Shown piece by piece: positions 1-13,321 of a stretch of 64,000 nt of DNA. The position numbers and the translations under genes are program-made. Each line of letters opens with the position of its first letter. Position 1 is the stretch's first letter. Source of the stretch: Alligator mississippiensis (taxonomy: Eukaryota > Chordata > Crocodylia > Alligatoridae); the NCBI RefSeq assembly GCF_030867095.1, contig NC_081829.1:49225036-49289035 (forward strand). The letters are read 5' to 3'. Under the pieces are notes generated by a model, which saw only the letters and a list, made by a program, of their open reading frames with translations, had not been told where the DNA came from and did no database searches.

Positions 1-1877
1 CATTATCAATCATTGTTTGTTTCCCCCCCCCCCCCCCCGGTTCAAAGAACTCATAAATCAATCAAATATTCTAAAATTAAAATGTCTAATAACTCCCTGT
101 AATTTTATTACTGTTCTTTTATGATAATTGGACAAATAATATACCTTATTTGAACACTGCCATTGGCTTTAAATTAGCAAACCAACATACAGGGTGCCAC
201 CTAGAAGAAAACAGTGATTTTTTCCTCTTTAAATCTAGGGACAAAATATTTAATGGTGGTTTGAGTAAAATTGGTGGTTCGCAAATATACTTAACATATA
301 TGTCTGGCAGACTATGCTCAGACTGACTGAATTATTTATAGTACTTATTTAGTCAGTGTGATACAAGATATCCTAAAGAATAAAGCAAGCAGTTGGAGAG
401 CAGAAGAAACATATTAATATTTGCATATGCTTATGTAAGAGAAATATCAGGTGACATAATATGTCCAATTATATTTTCATAAATACTCTCCTTCTACATT
501 TTGGATCTATTTAGCTATTAGAGCTGCAATTAACATTAGCTACTATATATTGCTATCTTCTTTGATTATTAAATTGAAGCATTTACTATAGTCAGGGCTA
601 GCCTAAGGGAGTGCACTCAGTGGACATTATAAAATGTGTTATCTAGCAAAGGGAAATAAACCATAAGTTAGTTGTTTTCTTACAGAAGTCATGAACATAT
701 TTATAATCCTAATATTTCATAATTGTATTCCAGTTTAAAGATTATACCAATTATTTTATGCCAGAAGTGTTTTATCCAAAATGTACTTTATTTGAAATAC
801 AGATTTTAGCAACAGACTTTGTTAACCTTTCATAAAATACATTAGCTTTCATATCTATATCTTTCTATTAAAGTAACTGAGTTAGATTATAAATTAACTG
901 TGAACACTTAAGCAGTATTTCTAAGTACATACAAACAAAAATAAAACATACTAAGTATTAATACAATTAGTACAGATAAAACTAAATTACAACAGAAGTA
1001 AAAATGTAAACACATTAAGCTGATGTCCAAGATAAATTTTCAAATTTTAGTTCCATCTACATCAAGATAAAACAACTAAGACATTAGATACAGTACAAAA
1101 CTTTACAGAGCCAACAGTGCAAGTATTGCAGTAAAGACACCCTTCATCTTCTACTATGTTGCTATTAACCTAAAGTTTGTACCATCAATTGCATCTAAAG
1201 GGTAGTTCACAGGACAAGGAATGTATGTTGACTGTTTCTAGCACCTGTGTTTCCAACCTCTAAGTCACAAAGGTTTTTGTTTTTTTCAAATTGCATTTTT
1301 AACAAAATTGTACCAATTTGTTCTCTACTGGGATAAAAAAAATTAACTTCTAAAGCAAACAGCTCATGTCCATTGAAAGATACTGCTGAGATAATGCGAG
1401 TGTGATTAACAAATTAGATGCATAAAACCTCTAGTTTTTCCTTTTCATTGTGCTACATTCAAAAAGTTTTAGTAATGTATTAAAAAGAAAATACCAAGTG
1501 CTTTCAAATGAGTTAGCTCTTTTTCTCCCATTCAGTAGAATCCATTTAAAAGACACCCTGATAGGAAGCACATGGGCTTGATGGCCAAAGCTTATACAGA
1601 GAATGACAAGTTCAAGGACTCTGGATAAACTGCACTGCCTGGTGCTATCTGGCAAGTCTAGTCACAGCAGGAAACCTTTTTGAATTGGTATTTGTTAAAA
1701 TAAAATCTAACTTACCATTTTTACAAGCATTCTATATTACTAATCTTTTTTCAAGCTATGAAGTAAAAGAAAATATCAGAATTAATTCCTATGAGTCCCA
1801 TAATTGAGAAGATGGCTTAATTGACATGTTTCTTTTAGTACTGGAGTGACAAGAGAATTTCATTATCTTCAGTAAGG
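1..1877. other. AT-rich sequence, no gene recognised
   Basis: A 16-base C run (23..38), then AT-rich DNA with only short chance ORFs. In other vertebrates ARID5B lies beyond the 3' end of RTKN2, but nothing here can be assigned to it. Confidence 0.5.
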
Positions 1878-2210
1878 CAAGGGTGTCACACAAGGCCTGT
1901 GGGCTCAATTCAGCCCATGCAGACTCCCCATTCAGCCCACTGGGCCACTGCACATTTGGGGGCATGGTCTCCTGCAGAGTTTAGGGCCCTTTGGCCATGG
2001 CTGTCAGTGGTGAGCTTGGCTTGCTGCCACTGCCCCCAGATCATTGTTGCAGACCTGGGCCTCCTTCCCTCAGACTTCTTGTCATCACTGGACACCATAC
2101 TGCTGCTGCAGTGGCATGGTGGCCACCCCTGTGCTCTGGGATGGATCCGGACCAAATGGAGCTCCATGGTTTGTCTCCAGCCTGGACCCCAAGTGTGTTT
2201 GATGCCCCTG
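1878..2210. mobile_element. hAT-like nonautonomous element (MITE)
   Basis: Terminal inverted repeats CAAGGGTGTCACAC and, on the other strand, CAGGGGCATCAAAC. Flanks are cagtaagg and cattaagg, an 8-bp target duplication with one mismatch, as expected for hAT. The GC-rich interior has no transposase; the ORFs inside are chance. Confidence 0.75.
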
Positions 2211-3189
2211 CATTAAGGGGTCAGACTTCTGTAATACTACCCCTCTGCTAGTCTGCACAATTTATTCCTCATGAACAAACCCAAAACAACAATATCATTA
2301 CAAAAGCTTCAGCATTTACCTTATGCTACATACATAGAGCTTCACAGCTTGGGAAATAACCTAATGCAAACTGAAACAGTCCCGTACCAAACATCAACCA
2401 AAGCTGACATTAAAAAATATAACTGTATTCATAAAGCATCACCTTCTTCCTTCTAAGAGGATTTGAGGTGCTGAGCAACTTATTAAAAACAAAAGGCAAT
2501 AATAAAAAGTCCTTGTTATATTTCAAACCATTTGAGTGAAACACAGAAACACGCAAGAGAAAAGAGGAAGGCAAACCTTCTAATATCTAAATGTACACGT
2601 TTAATGAACAAAAAAGTGCAACTTTTCAGCAACAAAATACTATAGCCTGTCATTGTGCAGAAGGCAAATCAATAAAGATCTGCCAGATCTAGATTTCTAA
2701 GGTCAAAGTATGTTGGCAGCATGAAAAGAATGTACATGGGGAAAAAGGATACTAGATTTGGAATTGCTGGGCAGACAGGTCATGGCTTCCCTCCTTTAGA
2801 CAAGGGACTGGGGTCTTCAGAAAAGAAGACAGACAGACAGATATTTGGAACACACTCTAAGTGCTGAAAACCTACAGAGAAAAATGACAGTGGAGCCAAA
2901 TGCTGGTGAAACAAGTATCAATACATTTTTATAAGAATCCATCCTCCTCTTCCATGGTGGGCAGATAACCCTGACCCATTGCTAAGAAGCTGGTAACATG
3001 GGGAGACTGCTTAAGCAAGAGTGAGGATAGTTCTTAGTTTGGCCAGAACAGTGAAGAAGAGCAACAGTGTTGCTTTTTTGCTACTGTTGAAGCCTGACAG
3101 AAGCACTCTCATGAGGATTTAATTTTAAACAGTCCCTAAAACTAAGAAAGGGGGTAGGGCTGGGAACTGGCACTCTATCAAATATATTA
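2211..3189. other. AT-rich spacer, nothing recognised
   Basis: Short chance ORFs only. It may contain older, unrecognisable CR1 sequence leading into the next feature. Confidence 0.4.
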
Positions 3190-6100
3190 TTACATGCTTT
3201 AGACTTACAGACAACTTGGAAGCAGGGGATTTTAAGATGCTTATGCACCACACTTTAAAGCAAAAGAGTTCTTTATGGCAGGCAGCTACTGATCATAGCA
3301 GATTAGAGAATAGGAATATCAGACCCCAAAGCATCTCTAGTATGAAAAAAGAAAAAAGGTATTATCCTATGGGACTGAAACTAGGAGATAAATGCTGGCA
3401 GTACTGAAGTACTCCTGGACTTTGGAAAGGTAGATCATAATTTCCCAACAAAAACATTAATATTAGACCTTATTCTGACAAGTAATAAGGAACTGATCAC
3501 CAAAGGGGAAAAACAGTGATTGATGAGAGGTAAATGATCATTATCTGGTTCTTTGTTATGTATGAACACATTAAAGAACCCACTTCGCAATTTAAGAGGG
3601 TCAGCTTCCCTAAGCTAAAAATAGTTAGAGTCAAAATTGACTGAGGTGTTCTTGGGTGACTGGTTCCTTTAAGGGGAATGGACCCAGCTCTCTGTGACAG
3701 CTCAGCTCCCACCTTGGCCTGGTGAGAGGCATTTGATACTAAAAAAGGTTTGAAAATTAGTTAACATGGGAGATCATGTATAACAGGGACGGAAAAGCCT
3801 CAAACATGTAAATGAAAGGAGATGCAGGAAACCTGGAGACTCCCAGAGGCTCCTGACATAAAGGAACAAAAAATTAAAGAGTAACCTATGGACCAAAACA
3901 GCCCTGGCCTTAGATAAAAAGGATAAACATTCATATTACAATATATGACCTGTGAAGGACTATTGAATATTGTCTTTAGCCCAATCCAAGATGACTTCAA
4001 ATTTAAGATAACCCCCAATAATCATATTCTATATATGGAAAATGTATCAATACGTTATCATTTTCCATGTGTAGAATCTAATTATTGGAGGGTCACTTAA
4101 ATTAGTCTCCCCCACCAGTGTAGCAGGGAAAGCAGCAGCTAGGGCAAAGTGGAAGACGGGGTTGGTCAAGCATGGCAGCTGTGGCCCCTGCCCTGCCAGG
4201 CAGCAACAGCTGAGGTAATGGTGGCCCCAGCCTGTGGGGCATGTAAAAACGATAGCAACAACTGCCTGCCCTCCACCTTGTACTTGGATCCAAGATGAGG
4301 AGCTTCATTGAACTTTGTCTTGCATTTGAGTAAATATGTTAATCGTAAGCTTTAAACCAGCAATTTTCAACCAGGGTGCTGTGGCATTTTTGGGTGGCAT
4401 AGCATTTTTAAGGGTGCTACACATAGCACTGTTAGGTGTGCAAACACCTACACACAATTCACAAGATAAATGCAGAGATTTCCAACAGGAATCCATACTG
4501 TCAAAAAAATACTCTGATCTGTTGCAGTCTTTCTGAGTTCTTTGAATCTAATAAGGCTGAGAACCACTGCCTTAAATAGAACAGTTGTGGATTAAATACT
4601 ACCTGAAGTGTCTTCAAACCAAGAGAGTTTTATTTACCTTTGGTTTTCCAAGAAAGAATAAGAGCCTTAAATGAACATAAGTCTTAATACTTGTCCACCT
4701 GGATCTGCTGAGATAGGAAAAGCCTGTGACAAGAGAAATGAAACAGCACATGCTTGTAGCATTCTAGCTGGGAAGCACTCTGGAATGGCAAGTTTGTGAC
4801 TGGAAAGTATCAGTAGTTGCCTAAATAAAACTGCAACGTTAGAAAAATACTTTGCTAGATATAGCAATGCCACAATTCCTCAGTCACAAAACAGTAGTTT
4901 ACTTTAGTTAAAGAATTAACCTGGTACACGCGATGTGAAAAACAAAAGAAGAAAGTGAAGTTGATGACAATAACTATTAAGATAGCAGCAGCTGACACTA
5001 GATACATTTGGAAGGCTTGCCTATGATGGCTCTACACTTGACTCAGTGAATCAGCAAATCATTTCCAGTCCTATGTTCCTAAATGAATACATTTAACAAA
5101 CCTTTGCACGTTGGAGTCTTCCCAGGTGACTGGAAGGAAACAGTGTCATACATTATGAGTTTCTATTTCTCTGGGGAACTAAGGGAATAGAGATAAGGGA
5201 CTCAAAAGATGGAAATATAATTAAGGCAGACCAATACAGGCTCACAGAAAACAGATCTTGTCTAACAAGTTGCATATCTACCTTTGATATTACAAGTTTG
5301 GTTGATAATGGGTGACTGCACTGATGTAATGCATTTAATTCTCCAATGTGTGTGAAATGGCCACCCCATTCTGATTAAAATACTGGCACTATAAATCAAT
5401 ACGGACATATTCAGTGAACCAACTGGCTGCTCTTAAAATACAATGTTAATTGGGAACCATCAATAGTGGGACCTCAGATAGGTCAGTTCTCAATCCACCA
5501 TTTCCTCAAAATTTTTAATCTTCAAAGAAAGTGTAGAAGTGACTGGTAGTAAGCTGGCAAAGCTTGACTGACTAGTCAAGGATGAGACAGGTAGGTTATA
5601 AAGAGCAATCTGAATCACTTCAGGAGATGGTACAAAATGTAATACAGCTAAACGTAAGTTATACATCTATCTAGGAAAAAAAGTAGGCCAATTATAGGAT
5701 GAGGAACGACACTCTTGAATATAGTGACTTGGGAGGCAACCTGGGTCATGAACGTTATTTCTCAGTGCAATGCTCTGGCAAAGAGCAAAAACATGATCCA
5801 TACAGGAACAAAAAATAGAGACCACATACATGCACACAAATATTTAGATCATTACAGGAATATTACTTCCAGTTTTGCATGTCCACACTTCAAAAAAGAT
5901 GTTTAAATAGTTGATAAGTTCAAGGAAGAATTCTAAGAACAATTATGGCTTTGAAAGAAAAAGGTTCCTTGCAATAAGATATTTAAGGAATTCAATATAT
6001 TAAGCAGAGCCATACCCAGGCATTTTGGTACTCAGTGCAGGTCATGTACAGAGTGCCTCCTTACATGCTACTACATAATATTACTTCAATTTGATTTTGC

Positions 6101-6530
6101 ACCCCTCTGTGTGAGGGCACCCAGTGCCTGTGCACCACAAGCAGAACCCTAGCTAAGGTAATGATATTGAGCTTATGAAAGATAAGGTTAAAAGGAAACT
6201 CAACTGTGATCTAACTGCCTACCTACAAGAAAAAATATTAGCAGAGGGGTCTGTATTAGGAGACAAAAGTATAACAACATGTAAAAGCTGGAGGTTGAAG
6301 CTCAAAAAATTCAAAACTTAATGTGAAAAATGTACACAGGAGTAATTCACCTTTGAAACAGCTCATGACAGGAGGTATTGATGAATTCTATCACACTTGG
6401 CATCTTTAAAAATCAATATTAAAAGCTGGCTTAAAGATACACTGCAGTGCAAAACAACTTTACTGAGCTTAATGGAGAAATTGCTGAGTGAAATTCAATG
6501 GCCTGATGAATTCCAGAATAAATAATCTTT
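3190..6530 (+). mobile_element. Ancient degraded CR1 LINE, plus strand
   Basis: Scattered fragments translate to CR1 ORF2-like pieces. Near 5460..5520 there is a remnant of the GxPQGSVLxPxLF reverse transcriptase motif. At 5870..5910 the string SSFACPHFKKDV resembles the post-polymerase region with CR1 spacing. Every frame is heavily broken and the edges are approximate. A short insertion near 6005..6155 looks like a separate hAT-type MITE. Confidence 0.5.
6005..6155. mobile_element. Short hAT-type MITE inside the old CR1
   Basis: Begins cagagccatacccaggcatttt and ends near accacaagcagaaccctag, end motifs typical of CAGGG-type hAT elements. CR1-like sequence resumes on both sides. No clear target duplication was found. 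Confidence 0.4.
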
Positions 6531-6711
6531 AGTGTTCCTTTGACCTTAAAAATCTTAGAAATATATCTTGGAATACAGTAACTTAATAGAGGTGATGTGG
6601 TAAAAAAAATGAAAAATGTACTTTTTATTCCAACAGTTTAAGACTTGAAGGCAAAGGAGCTGCCAATACGTCACAGAGAATTTTCCTATAACCTATTTCT
6701 AAATGGAATAT

Positions 6712-7140
6712 AGGGCTGGAAAGGATCTCAGTATATTACTAAGTCCAACCCCTGCTCAAGCCAGGATCATTCCAGTCCGAACCATTCCAGCCAACTATTG
6801 TCCCTACCTGCTCTTAAAAACTTCCAAGGATTGAGACTGCACAAATCCCTAAGTAACATGCTCATTTATAAGTTTTAAAATTATCTCCATTATCCAGCCT
6901 AAATTTCCCTTCTTGTATTTAAGACCATTACTTCTTGCCCTGCCCCTGCAGCCACATGGTCCATTACCATCTTCCTTATAATCACACTTCATGTATTTGC
7001 TTCTGCATTTTATTTCTGTATTTTTCTTCCCTTATTTTTTCTACAGTATTTGCAGTCCACTTTTCCGAGGGTGTCCAATTTACACCAATCATGTATTTGT
7101 TCTTTTCTTTCTCTGCCCGTTATTTATTTCCCACCTACAA
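6712..7140 (-). mobile_element. CR1 3' fragment, minus strand
   Basis: Contains the familiar antisense CR1 end: ggctggaaaggatctcag, tccaacccctgctc, ctgctcttaaaaacttcca and attacttcttgccctgcc. Strongly diverged and without an ORF. Confidence 0.7.
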
Positions 7141-8860
7141 ACAATCCTTTGCAATTTGTTAGAAGGTTGAGCACAGCTACCATAGACAAAAATAGGGTCC
7201 TGATTAAATATAAAATGAGCAGAAGCTTTCTAGAAACCAAAGGCCCCCAGCCTGCAAAGGGATTTGCATATAAAAACCCGTACTTTAACACACATGCTTT
7301 CCAATAAATTAATACAGAATAAGGTTTTTGCTTGCAGAACCCTTTGCAAGGCTACAGCAAAGAGGATATGTATGAGGATAAAAATACAAAATTGAGAAAC
7401 TATAAATATCTGAGCTTGTAGTACTTTAAAACTGTATCAAGATTTTTAAAAACTTAATAAATGGCATCATGTAGCACAGCAGATTAAGACCAGCTATAAA
7501 CCAGGATAATTCATAACTGTATAAAGGCATCTAACACTAACTGCTTCTATTAGTAAAACAAATAATCTGATTTTCTCATGTACTAAAATCCAGCATATAA
7601 AACAAAGCTATCCATGAACACAGAGATGGGCAATTAGGGTCTTCAGCTAGTGAGTTCAATATTCCAGATCTCTACCCAGGATTAAATATTCCTTTTCTTA
7701 AAAAAAGATCAGTAATTCACAACTCGTCAAGGTCAATGGAATATTAGACTGGCATTACTATAATACTTTAAGCCCTTGCCTTCTAACCTCAGAGGCAGTG
7801 GTTTACTGCAGACTGGTCTTGTCTGCAACTGAGTGATATGTATGCATAAATTACTGGTATGACTTTCAGAACAGAATCCATAGTTATCTGAGGTTTGACA
7901 AATGCATCCCCTTACCTAGGTGCTGACCATTTCCAGGGAGGAAATGTAGTGTCTTGCACTCTAACCATCAGAAAGAGAAGATCTTCCTATCTACTGGTGT
8001 CCTGCAGCAGTCCCAGTGAATTTCCTGCTCACAGAATTCTAAACTTGCCACAAGTAGTCAATAGACCACAAAGGAGTTGTCTGACTTCACTATATTCACA
8101 TGTTGTCTCAAGGAGTTAAAGAACACAAGGGAGAAACCCCTAACTGCATTCTAGTACAAGGTCCTGCATACAATTATTCTGTCTACCACTAGCTGCTATG
8201 GAGTAGTATGAAATATATCTTTTTGACATGGAGGGTTTTCATGTATCCCTTATGTTATAAAAGTGACAACAAATTGAACACCTTACTCTTAAAAACTTCT
8301 TTCTGTGTATAGTAATTGATTTTTAGTAAATATTTCCCATCTTAAATAGGATTTTTTTAATGTGTTACTGGTATAGAACCAGCAGCCACACTAACAAATT
8401 AGACTATTATGTGCTATCAGAACTAACAAGCCAGCTGTAATAATCCTGGCCTATTCTGACAGCATATCAAGCACAAGGAACCTCATAGATTGCAGATTGA
8501 GTTGGCAGGATTGTTTAAAAACGAACCAACTCCTAAAAAACTTAACTGATGAACTTGGTGACTGCATATCAGACCTGCTAAGACAAACCTGAAATCAGTT
8601 TCCGAGCATGATCATGGTTTTCCTTCCTCTGTACACCCAAAAAGTCTTCTTTGCTAGGGAATTTCTTCGGATCTTAGCTATGAAAAACAAAGCTAAGATT
8701 TCAAAAAAATTCAAGGCCAAATAAGAGACTTTTGCCAATCAACCACATTTATTAACTTAATGCTAAAAATTATTTTTAATGGCCACAAAGTTCTAGCAAA
8801 AGGTTTGCATCACTGATGAACATCAATTGCTCTTTTATATTCTGAGCATATTTTTAAACT
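7141..8860. other. AT-rich sequence, no gene recognised
   Basis: Possible distal RTKN2 3' UTR or intergenic DNA. A minus-strand AATAAA lies near 8748..8753, but nothing ties it to a transcript. Confidence 0.35.
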
Positions 8861-9228
8861 AAGGGCATGGACAGACATGCATCTGAAACACTCCAAATCC
8901 TAGAGCACTTTAAATTCAGCACCGCATGAGATAGATGTCACCTCTATTTTCCACCTCTCCAGGGGGCTGGAGAGCAGGAATTCCTGCACGCCTCTCTCCC
9001 TGTCTGCCCCACCTCCCCTAGTGACCCATGGGGATGGCTAATGGAGCACCATGGGATGCCAAAAGACAGATGGAATATGCAGATATTTCAGGAAGCATTT
9101 AAAAGGTGTTCCTTGTTTTTTTAAGGTCATATTTGAAATACTTTGGCCATTTTTTAAATGCTTCTTCAGCCACACGTCTCTAACTTTGCTGTTTGGAGCA
9201 CCTCAAACAGCATGTTTGTCTAGGGCTT
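8861..9228. mobile_element. MITE abutting the RTKN2 stop codon
   Basis: Begins aagggcatggacagacatgc and ends gcatgtttgtctagggctt, imperfect terminal inverted repeats of about 19 bp. The interior has no coding capacity. Its right edge is five bases from the RTKN2 TAA, so it occupies the start of the 3' UTR. Confidence 0.6.
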
Positions 9229-9233
9229 AAATG

Positions 9234-9790
9234 TTACATTTGTGACTCCATCCAGGATCTAGGGTCTAGCATTTCTTTCACAGGTTTCTTCCTAGGAGCT
9301 GGTACTGGTTTGGCTTCAAACTCTCTTTCAGTAACTGAAAAGAAGGGATTTTCACTGTCAGGTAGGCTGCTTTTTCCACAAGGTCCCAGTTTGCGAGGAG
9401 CAGCAACGGGCTTCTGCAAGTGATGCATTACGGAAGATAACTTGGAATCAAAAGAAGAAGAGGTCCTATGTGTAATGGCAGACTTCTTCCCAAAGTTCTC
9501 CTTGTCCAACTGGTCTGTGTTCATCTGTGTTTTTGAGCTGTATGGTGGCTTATCAGTTGGCAGCAGTGGAGCTCTTCTTTTCTTCCCTTTGCTATCATTA
9601 GGACTAGTAGTTTCACATGGAAGTACAATACTTTTCTGGACAAGCATCTGGTGAGCACCAGCAAATATGGGGGCCCACAGAGAAGGTACAGACTCTTTCT
9701 GCTGGCCGATCAGGAACTCTCCATCAGTTTCCTCAATTTTTCTTTGTATAATGTCAACTAAGCCCTTGTGTTTCTTTGGTGAATCAATGC
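9234..9790 (-). CDS. RTKN2: RTKN2 last coding exon (C-terminal tail)
   Basis: After the acceptor aaaattatag the exon encodes (S)IDSPKKHKGLVDIIQRKIEE, then FLIGQQKESVP, LMHHLQKPV-type sequence, the proline-rich SH3-ligand-like KPVPAPRKKP and the terminal LDPRSWMESQM, ending at TAA 9234..9236. The order and motifs match the C-terminus of vertebrate RTKN2. All of its roughly 186 codons are open, which is notable because several upstream exons are broken. The open frame extends to 9845, but the part above 9790 is intron. A MITE starts five bases after the stop, so the original 3' UTR is displaced. Confidence 0.93.
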
Positions 9791-10039
9791 CTATAATTTT
9801 AGAAGTTGGTTGAACACTGATTGAATTAGTATACAACAACTTCATTCATACCAGCTTGGTTATCAGTCTTATGAATATAGAAAACAGAGTATCATTTTCC
9901 CCAAATTCTGGAGAGCCAAAAATGGAAAAGATGGTATACATTTAAATGCAGAAGACTAGAAGCTTCCTATGACAGCATCAGGAATACCAGCATTTAACTG
10001 TTGTGAACATCAAGTGCTCTATTTATTTTCGTTCAAAGA

Positions 10040-10513
10040 GAGCGTGTCTACATGTGATATTAATGAGGCACAATAAACTCTGGTGCAGTTCACGCTGGAA
10101 TTTATTGCTCTCAGGTGCACGTGTAAATGCAAACTGCAGCATATTGATCTGAGGCAGTACAGTCCCAGCAGGCAAGGGAAACTGGGGTAGGGGGTGGTGT
10201 CTGCTTGCCAGCCTGGAGCTCCACCCCACAAGCTCATCATGCTGCACAGGGGCTGGCTGGGGCATGAAGGTGCTACAGTGCAGGGCTAGCAAGCACTGGA
10301 CACCATCTACATGCGTGTTGCAGTGGAGTAAACAACTTCACCATAGGATAGTACTTGTATATTATCCTATGGTGGAGTTAGTACTAGTACTATCCTATGG
10401 GAGAGTTAATTAGTTTACTCCAGGCTAAAAGGGGTGTATGTGTAGATGGTGAGGCTTTACTGTGGAGCTAATTAGTCAACTCTGCAGTAAAGCATGTTGT
10501 GTAGATGCACCCA
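10040..10513. mobile_element. MITE with gtctaca/tgtaga ends, in RTKN2 intron 11
   Basis: Left end gcgtgtctacatgtg and right end catgttgtgtagatgcaccc are inverted. A perfect hairpin, accataggata/tatcctatggt, lies near 10341..10376. It shares end sequences and interior blocks (ctaattagt, tttactcc) with the element at 31138..31530, so the two belong to one family. Confidence 0.65.
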
Positions 10514-11894
10514 GGGAAGATTATCTTTTTACTTTTGCTCAATGAGAAAATTAGGAGAACTGATTCTATACATTTAATTGTTCAATTCTTTGAATATTTC
10601 ATTTTAGAAAAGTGCATAGAATACATGGATCAATTTAAAAAAGTCAAAACTGCCAAATATTCTTGCACCTCTACCCCACCAAAAAGGGCATTTTTTACCT
10701 TCAAGTCTTGTGTTCAAATACTTGAAGATAGCTTTGACCCATTTCCTTTCCTCTCATTATTCTCCCAACCACCACCACATAATTTACAGTGTACAGAACA
10801 AACTACGTTCAATGTATGTTGATTTGTCCATTTGTGTAATCATTGGCATTTGTCCTAAACCCTGGATCAAAAAGAGTAGGAGGATCATGCATGTCTCACA
10901 GGCCCTATATCCATAGATGCTGGATTTGTAGCGACGAATGCTATAATTGGTCATAAAAATGAACTTAAGTTTTAAGTGTGGTTTCAAATTTAAGTCCAGA
11001 TTCTTCAATTAACTCTCTAATATATGCAGGTATATGCAACAGTACTTCATCACATTGCCTACACAGGACTCATCTATAGTTGATTTACTGCTTTTCTTCT
11101 CTGTATTCATGGTTAAAAAGGAATTACTTTTACATTGTTCAATACACTGATGCATTATAACTCAATGACTAGCATGTCAATTTGGGAATCTTTGCAACTT
11201 ACCTCTCCTGCTGCAAGCAACCAGGCGTATATACTCGCACATTATTTCCCGAACAATGTCACATGAGACTCAGTGAAATAAAGCAACCTACTTCTAGACT
11301 GCAAACACTCGTTTCTAACATATATATACAAGTAATCTTCTGGCATTATATTTTACTGTGCAAAAGTAGGGGTAAGAACATTAGCATAGCTCAGATGCAT
11401 TTAAGGAAGATTTTTTTCACATACCCTAGTCTTAATGTTGTTGTCATAGACTGAACAGTTTGTTAAGTTATAAATAGTTCTTACAAAACTTGGAAAAACA
11501 GTGAATTAATTTAATGTAACTAGTTCTGGGCATTATTGGTTTGCAGTCTGAACTATTTAAAACTCCTACATTTTAATTCTTTGGGTTTTAAGTTATTCCT
11601 GTAGTGAACGTTTATTTCAAGTAATAGCTTTTTTTTGTCTGAACGTTTTAAGGGCTCCCTAATTATAGCTCAGACTGCATTTTTTGGTTCAAGGTATGAA
11701 AACGTATTATTTTTTGCTATTATTAATTCATATATAATACAAACTTCTTGGTATGCAATGATGTTGCTCTGCTTCATTATCTGAAATCGCCCTTGAAAAA
11801 TTCAGTGTTTCAACATCAACACCAGAAGCCATTTGAATACAGATAATGTTGTTTCAGTTACCCTGCAAAACTTGAAAAGACAAATCCTACTTAC
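10514..11894. other. RTKN2 intron 11, remainder
   Basis: AT-rich intron. A strong donor-like site (minus strand GAG-GTAAGT near 11213) lacks a convincing open exon. No other feature recognised. Confidence 0.4.
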
Positions 11895-12002
11895 TTATAT
11901 CATGGTAGACTGAGGTTGCCTCTTTTGTCAAGAACAAAGGTGGTTTCTGTGGTGACATAATCTCAATTTTCATTAATTATTCGCAACAATGTTTCCAATG
12001 GC
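11895..12002 (-). pseudogene. RTKN2: RTKN2 exon 11 with in-frame TAA
   Basis: A 108-bp exon between the acceptor ctccctcccag and the donor A-GTAAGT. In the frame continuous with exons 10 and 12 it reads HWKHCCE, stop, LMKIEIMSPQKPPLFL, TKEATSVYHDI. Apart from the stop this is nearly identical to the family (WKHCCEELMKIEIMSP). The stop is TAA at 11977..11979, one base from the expected GAA. It lies more than 50 bases before the last splice junction, so a transcript would be a candidate for nonsense-mediated decay. Confidence 0.85.
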
Positions 12003-12286
12003 CTGGGAGGGAATATAGAACAATGATTAGAATTTATACACTTCATCTTTTGAAAAATTTGAAGTAATTAGGTTATATTTTCAAACTTCCTCCAAACAGG
12101 CAAATCTAGGCAGTAAATGTTTGGTCCCACCAGGTAAGCTCTTCCTAACCCTTACCACAAGGTAACAAACAGATATTAAACTAATCTCAGCAATATTACC
12201 AGACTATAATGCTAAACCTTCATGTATGCCCCCAAATCCCCAAACAGGGGACTTTGCAAGATTTTGAGAATTTAAATTAAGAAAAC

Positions 12287-12708
12287 TGTAACAGGGAAAC
12301 CTATCCCTGTTACCAGAAGATAGGTTGGTCCCTTTAAGACCAGAACTTTCTGGGCACAGCCTGCTGGCAGGGAAGGGGTTAAAAGCTGAGCCTGGCCAGC
12401 TAGTCAGGTGACTGGAAGGGGCAGGCCAGAACTATAAAAACCCTGGGCTTGGCAGCAGTAGAGGGGCAGTGGCCAAAGGGGAAAGAAGTTGTGTATGGGA
12501 GCTCCCCAAAGAGGCTTGGCTGCTGGTCTGACTGCTGTAAGGAGGGAACTGCTGTTGATCCTCAGAGAAGTGGTAGCAGTGCCACTGGGAGGAGCATCAC
12601 AGGCAATGAAGAAGCAGAAGCACCAAGCCACAAAGAAAATATAAGCTGGCATTGCTGCCTTCTTCAATTTCTATTTTTTTTGTTATGGCTAGAACTCACT
12701 AACTGACT

Positions 12709-12765
<57 letters not shown>

Positions 12766-13321
12766 CACTTTGGTTGATTGATAAATTGGTGGTTTGTGGA
12801 TGAGGCTGTAGGGGTGGAGGAGGCCTCAGTAGCACCTTAGATGCAGTCATAAAAGGCCAAGGTGGCCTGGTACACCAGGTGTACAGTTGTGTGCTTTTGG
12901 GCTGGGACAGTGGGGGTTTGAGACCACTGCCTAGCTTTGAACTTGCGGCCCCTGGGCTGTGGGGCCAATAGATGGGCCTCTAGGCCAGAGAGTTGGGTCT
13001 CTGTATTGGAGGCAAAAAGGAGGGCCACAAGCCCCAAGACCAAGGAGCTAGAGGCTCAGAGTTGAACCCTATCTGGTGGGTTTAGACTGGAAGGCCTAGC
13101 TAGAGAAATACAGGGGTCAAGGCCCATGGTGGCTGAGAACCCCAACATAAAAATACAATAGGCATTCTCCTGCTTACAAGAACATCTGTATAAAATTTCC
13201 ATCAAGATGTGGCAGGTAAGTAAAAGTGGGACACGAGAAACATTAAAGGACTTCAAGGGCGCCCCTCGTAGATCACAGATAGCAAGCAAAAAGATGCCGC
13301 TGGGGAGGGCAACCTGTTACA
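12287..13321 (+). mobile_element. Putative solo LTR (TGTAACAGGG family)
   Basis: Begins TGTAACAGGG and ends CCTGTTACA, flanked by gaaaac and gaaacc, consistent with a 5-bp duplication with one mismatch. The first 30 bases can fold (gtaacaggga with ccctgttac). A TATA-like ctataaaaaccc lies near 12431. No internal coding region is seen. A CA/TA microsatellite sits inside it. Related starts occur at 14327 and 32546. Confidence 0.55.
12707..12760. repeat. (CA)n-(TA)n microsatellite
   Basis: A run of ca dinucleotides followed by ta dinucleotides. Confidence 0.95.
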
